6,686 bases of DNA, taken from NCBI GenBank assembly GCA_900767875.1, contig CAAGAT010000034.1, forward strand, positions 1 to 6,686. The letters are read 5' to 3'. This document shows positions 6,467-6,686 of this stretch, in pieces. The translations under genes and the position numbers were made by a program. The notes beneath the pieces are model-generated. The model was not told the DNA's origin. It saw only the letters and a list, made by a program, of their open reading frames with translations, and did no database searches. This DNA comes from an uncultured Sutterella sp. (GTDB lineage Bacteria > Pseudomonadota > Gammaproteobacteria > Burkholderiales > Burkholderiaceae_F). Within the stretch, counting starts at the first letter, position 1; each line of letters starts with the position of its first letter.

Positions 6467-6511
6467 GTCGCGGGGCAGACGAAAAAGTTGAAGGGATCCT
6501 TCGCGCTCATT

Positions 6512-6668
6512 TTGACATCCTCCCCTGATTGAAATCAGGGGATTCCTGCGGAGTTGCCTAGGCAACGCTCAGGCGGGTTCTCGCTGTTGGCTCCGCAGCT
6601 TCGTGCAAAAGGCACGAGGCCTTGGGAACTCACTTCACGAGCGATGCGCTTTTGATCGTGTGCGCTCG
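6512..6668 (-). ncRNA. Candidate omegaRNA (reRNA) of the TnpB element
   Basis: TnpB nucleases use an RNA derived from the 3' end of tnpB and the right end, with the guide read from flanking DNA. Here, on the minus strand, a chain of nested inverted repeats precedes the right terminus: CGAGCG (6638-6643)/CGCTCG (6663-6668); TCGTGC (6601-6606)/GCACGA (6612-6617); an 8-bp stem CTGCGGAG (6546-6553)/CTCCGCAG (6591-6598) around a 14-nt palindrome GTTGCCTAGGCAAC (6553-6566); and the terminal hairpin (6521-6542). GTTG can also pair with CAAC at plus 6586-6589 (GTTG), so alternative or pseudoknot pairing is possible. The 5' limit is unknown. The predicted guide begins at 6511 (AATGAGCGCGAAGGAT for the first 16 nt). 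Structure and position support this; expression is not shown. Confidence 0.5.
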
Positions 6669-6686
6669 GGCCTGTCCGGCCCTTCC
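6535..6686 (-). CDS. tnpB: Probable C-terminal tail of TnpB, partial
   Basis: One minus-strand frame stays open for 49 codons from the window edge to a TGA inside the terminal hairpin (6537-6535), giving a hydrophilic tail that includes REVSSQGLVPFARSCGANS and ends in NSAGIP. TnpB frames of this family commonly end close to or inside the right end, which makes this frame the best candidate, but the RuvC and zinc-finger motifs that would identify TnpB lie outside the window. The other two frames stop at about 6635 and 6639, and either could instead be the true end. Assignment rests on context, not on a protein motif. Confidence 0.35.
   Translation of the reverse strand, partial: KGRTGPSAHDQKRIAREVSSQGLVPFARSCGANSENPPERCLGNSAGIP

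Larger units (their letters stand above)
6512..6686 (-). mobile_element. Right end of an IS200/IS605 (TnpB, IS1341-type) element, partial
   Basis: Read on the minus strand, the segment ends with a near-perfect hairpin (TCCCCTGATT 6521-6530 and AATCAGGGGA 6533-6542) followed by GGATGTCAA. That is the characteristic right end of IS200/IS605-family elements, whose right cleavage site is TCAA (plus 6512-6515). As expected for the family there are no terminal inverted repeats or target duplication to find at this end. The element continues beyond the window to the right and runs in the same direction as rsmE. The left end and its target/TAM motif are outside the window, so whether the element is intact cannot be seen. 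Confidence 0.8.

Noticed and set aside
6521..6542. The terminal hairpin near rsmE as an ordinary transcription terminator
   Set aside because: It is followed by GGATGTCAA rather than a T run, and this combination is the known right-end signature of IS200/IS605 elements.

Overview
The window is a GC-rich (roughly 60% G+C by eye) bacterial chromosome segment of ordinary housekeeping genes with the end of an insertion sequence at its right edge. The order trxA-rho-rpmE on one strand, the form of the proteins (type B L31, 420-residue Rho, RluF-like pseudouridine synthase, beta-type ArgF) and the GC content suggest a betaproteobacterium of the order Burkholderiales, probably Sutterellaceae-like. 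That placement comes from remembered family sequences, not from a search.

Left part (1-2576, all minus strand). Reading in the direction of transcription, thioredoxin (trxA) is followed by transcription terminator Rho (rho) and ribosomal protein L31 type B (rpmE2). rho and rpmE2 each end in a good intrinsic terminator, and rpmE2 has its own well-formed sigma70-type promoter with a leader of about 110 nt. The 230-nt trxA-rho gap is strongly C-over-G biased on the transcribed strand, as expected for a Rho-binding (rut) leader. Positions 1-140 hold no gene that I can see, only two GC-rich hairpins.

Middle (2577-3125). A 549-nt divergent intergenic region separates trxA from argF. It holds an AT-rich island with a candidate extended -10 for trxA, a candidate -10 for argF, and a strong hairpin in the argF leader.

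Right part (3126-6466). argF (ornithine carbamoyltransferase), an RluF-like 23S rRNA pseudouridine synthase and lgt (prolipoprotein diacylglyceryl transferase) run on the plus strand as a tight, possibly co-transcribed cluster. rsmE (16S rRNA U1498 methyltransferase) converges on lgt with only 13 nt between the stop codons. The genes serve arginine synthesis, ribosome modification, lipoprotein maturation, redox homeostasis and transcription termination. They do not form one pathway.

Right edge (6512-6686). This is the right end of an IS200/IS605 (TnpB/IS1341-type) element, recognised by its terminal hairpin and its TCAA end. It includes nested inverted repeats expected of an omega (reRNA) guide RNA and probably the last codons of tnpB. 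It lies 45 nt upstream of the rsmE start in the same orientation, so the predicted omegaRNA guide would be read from the rsmE leader. This is the most interesting part of the window. I see no evidence of an undescribed multi-gene system.
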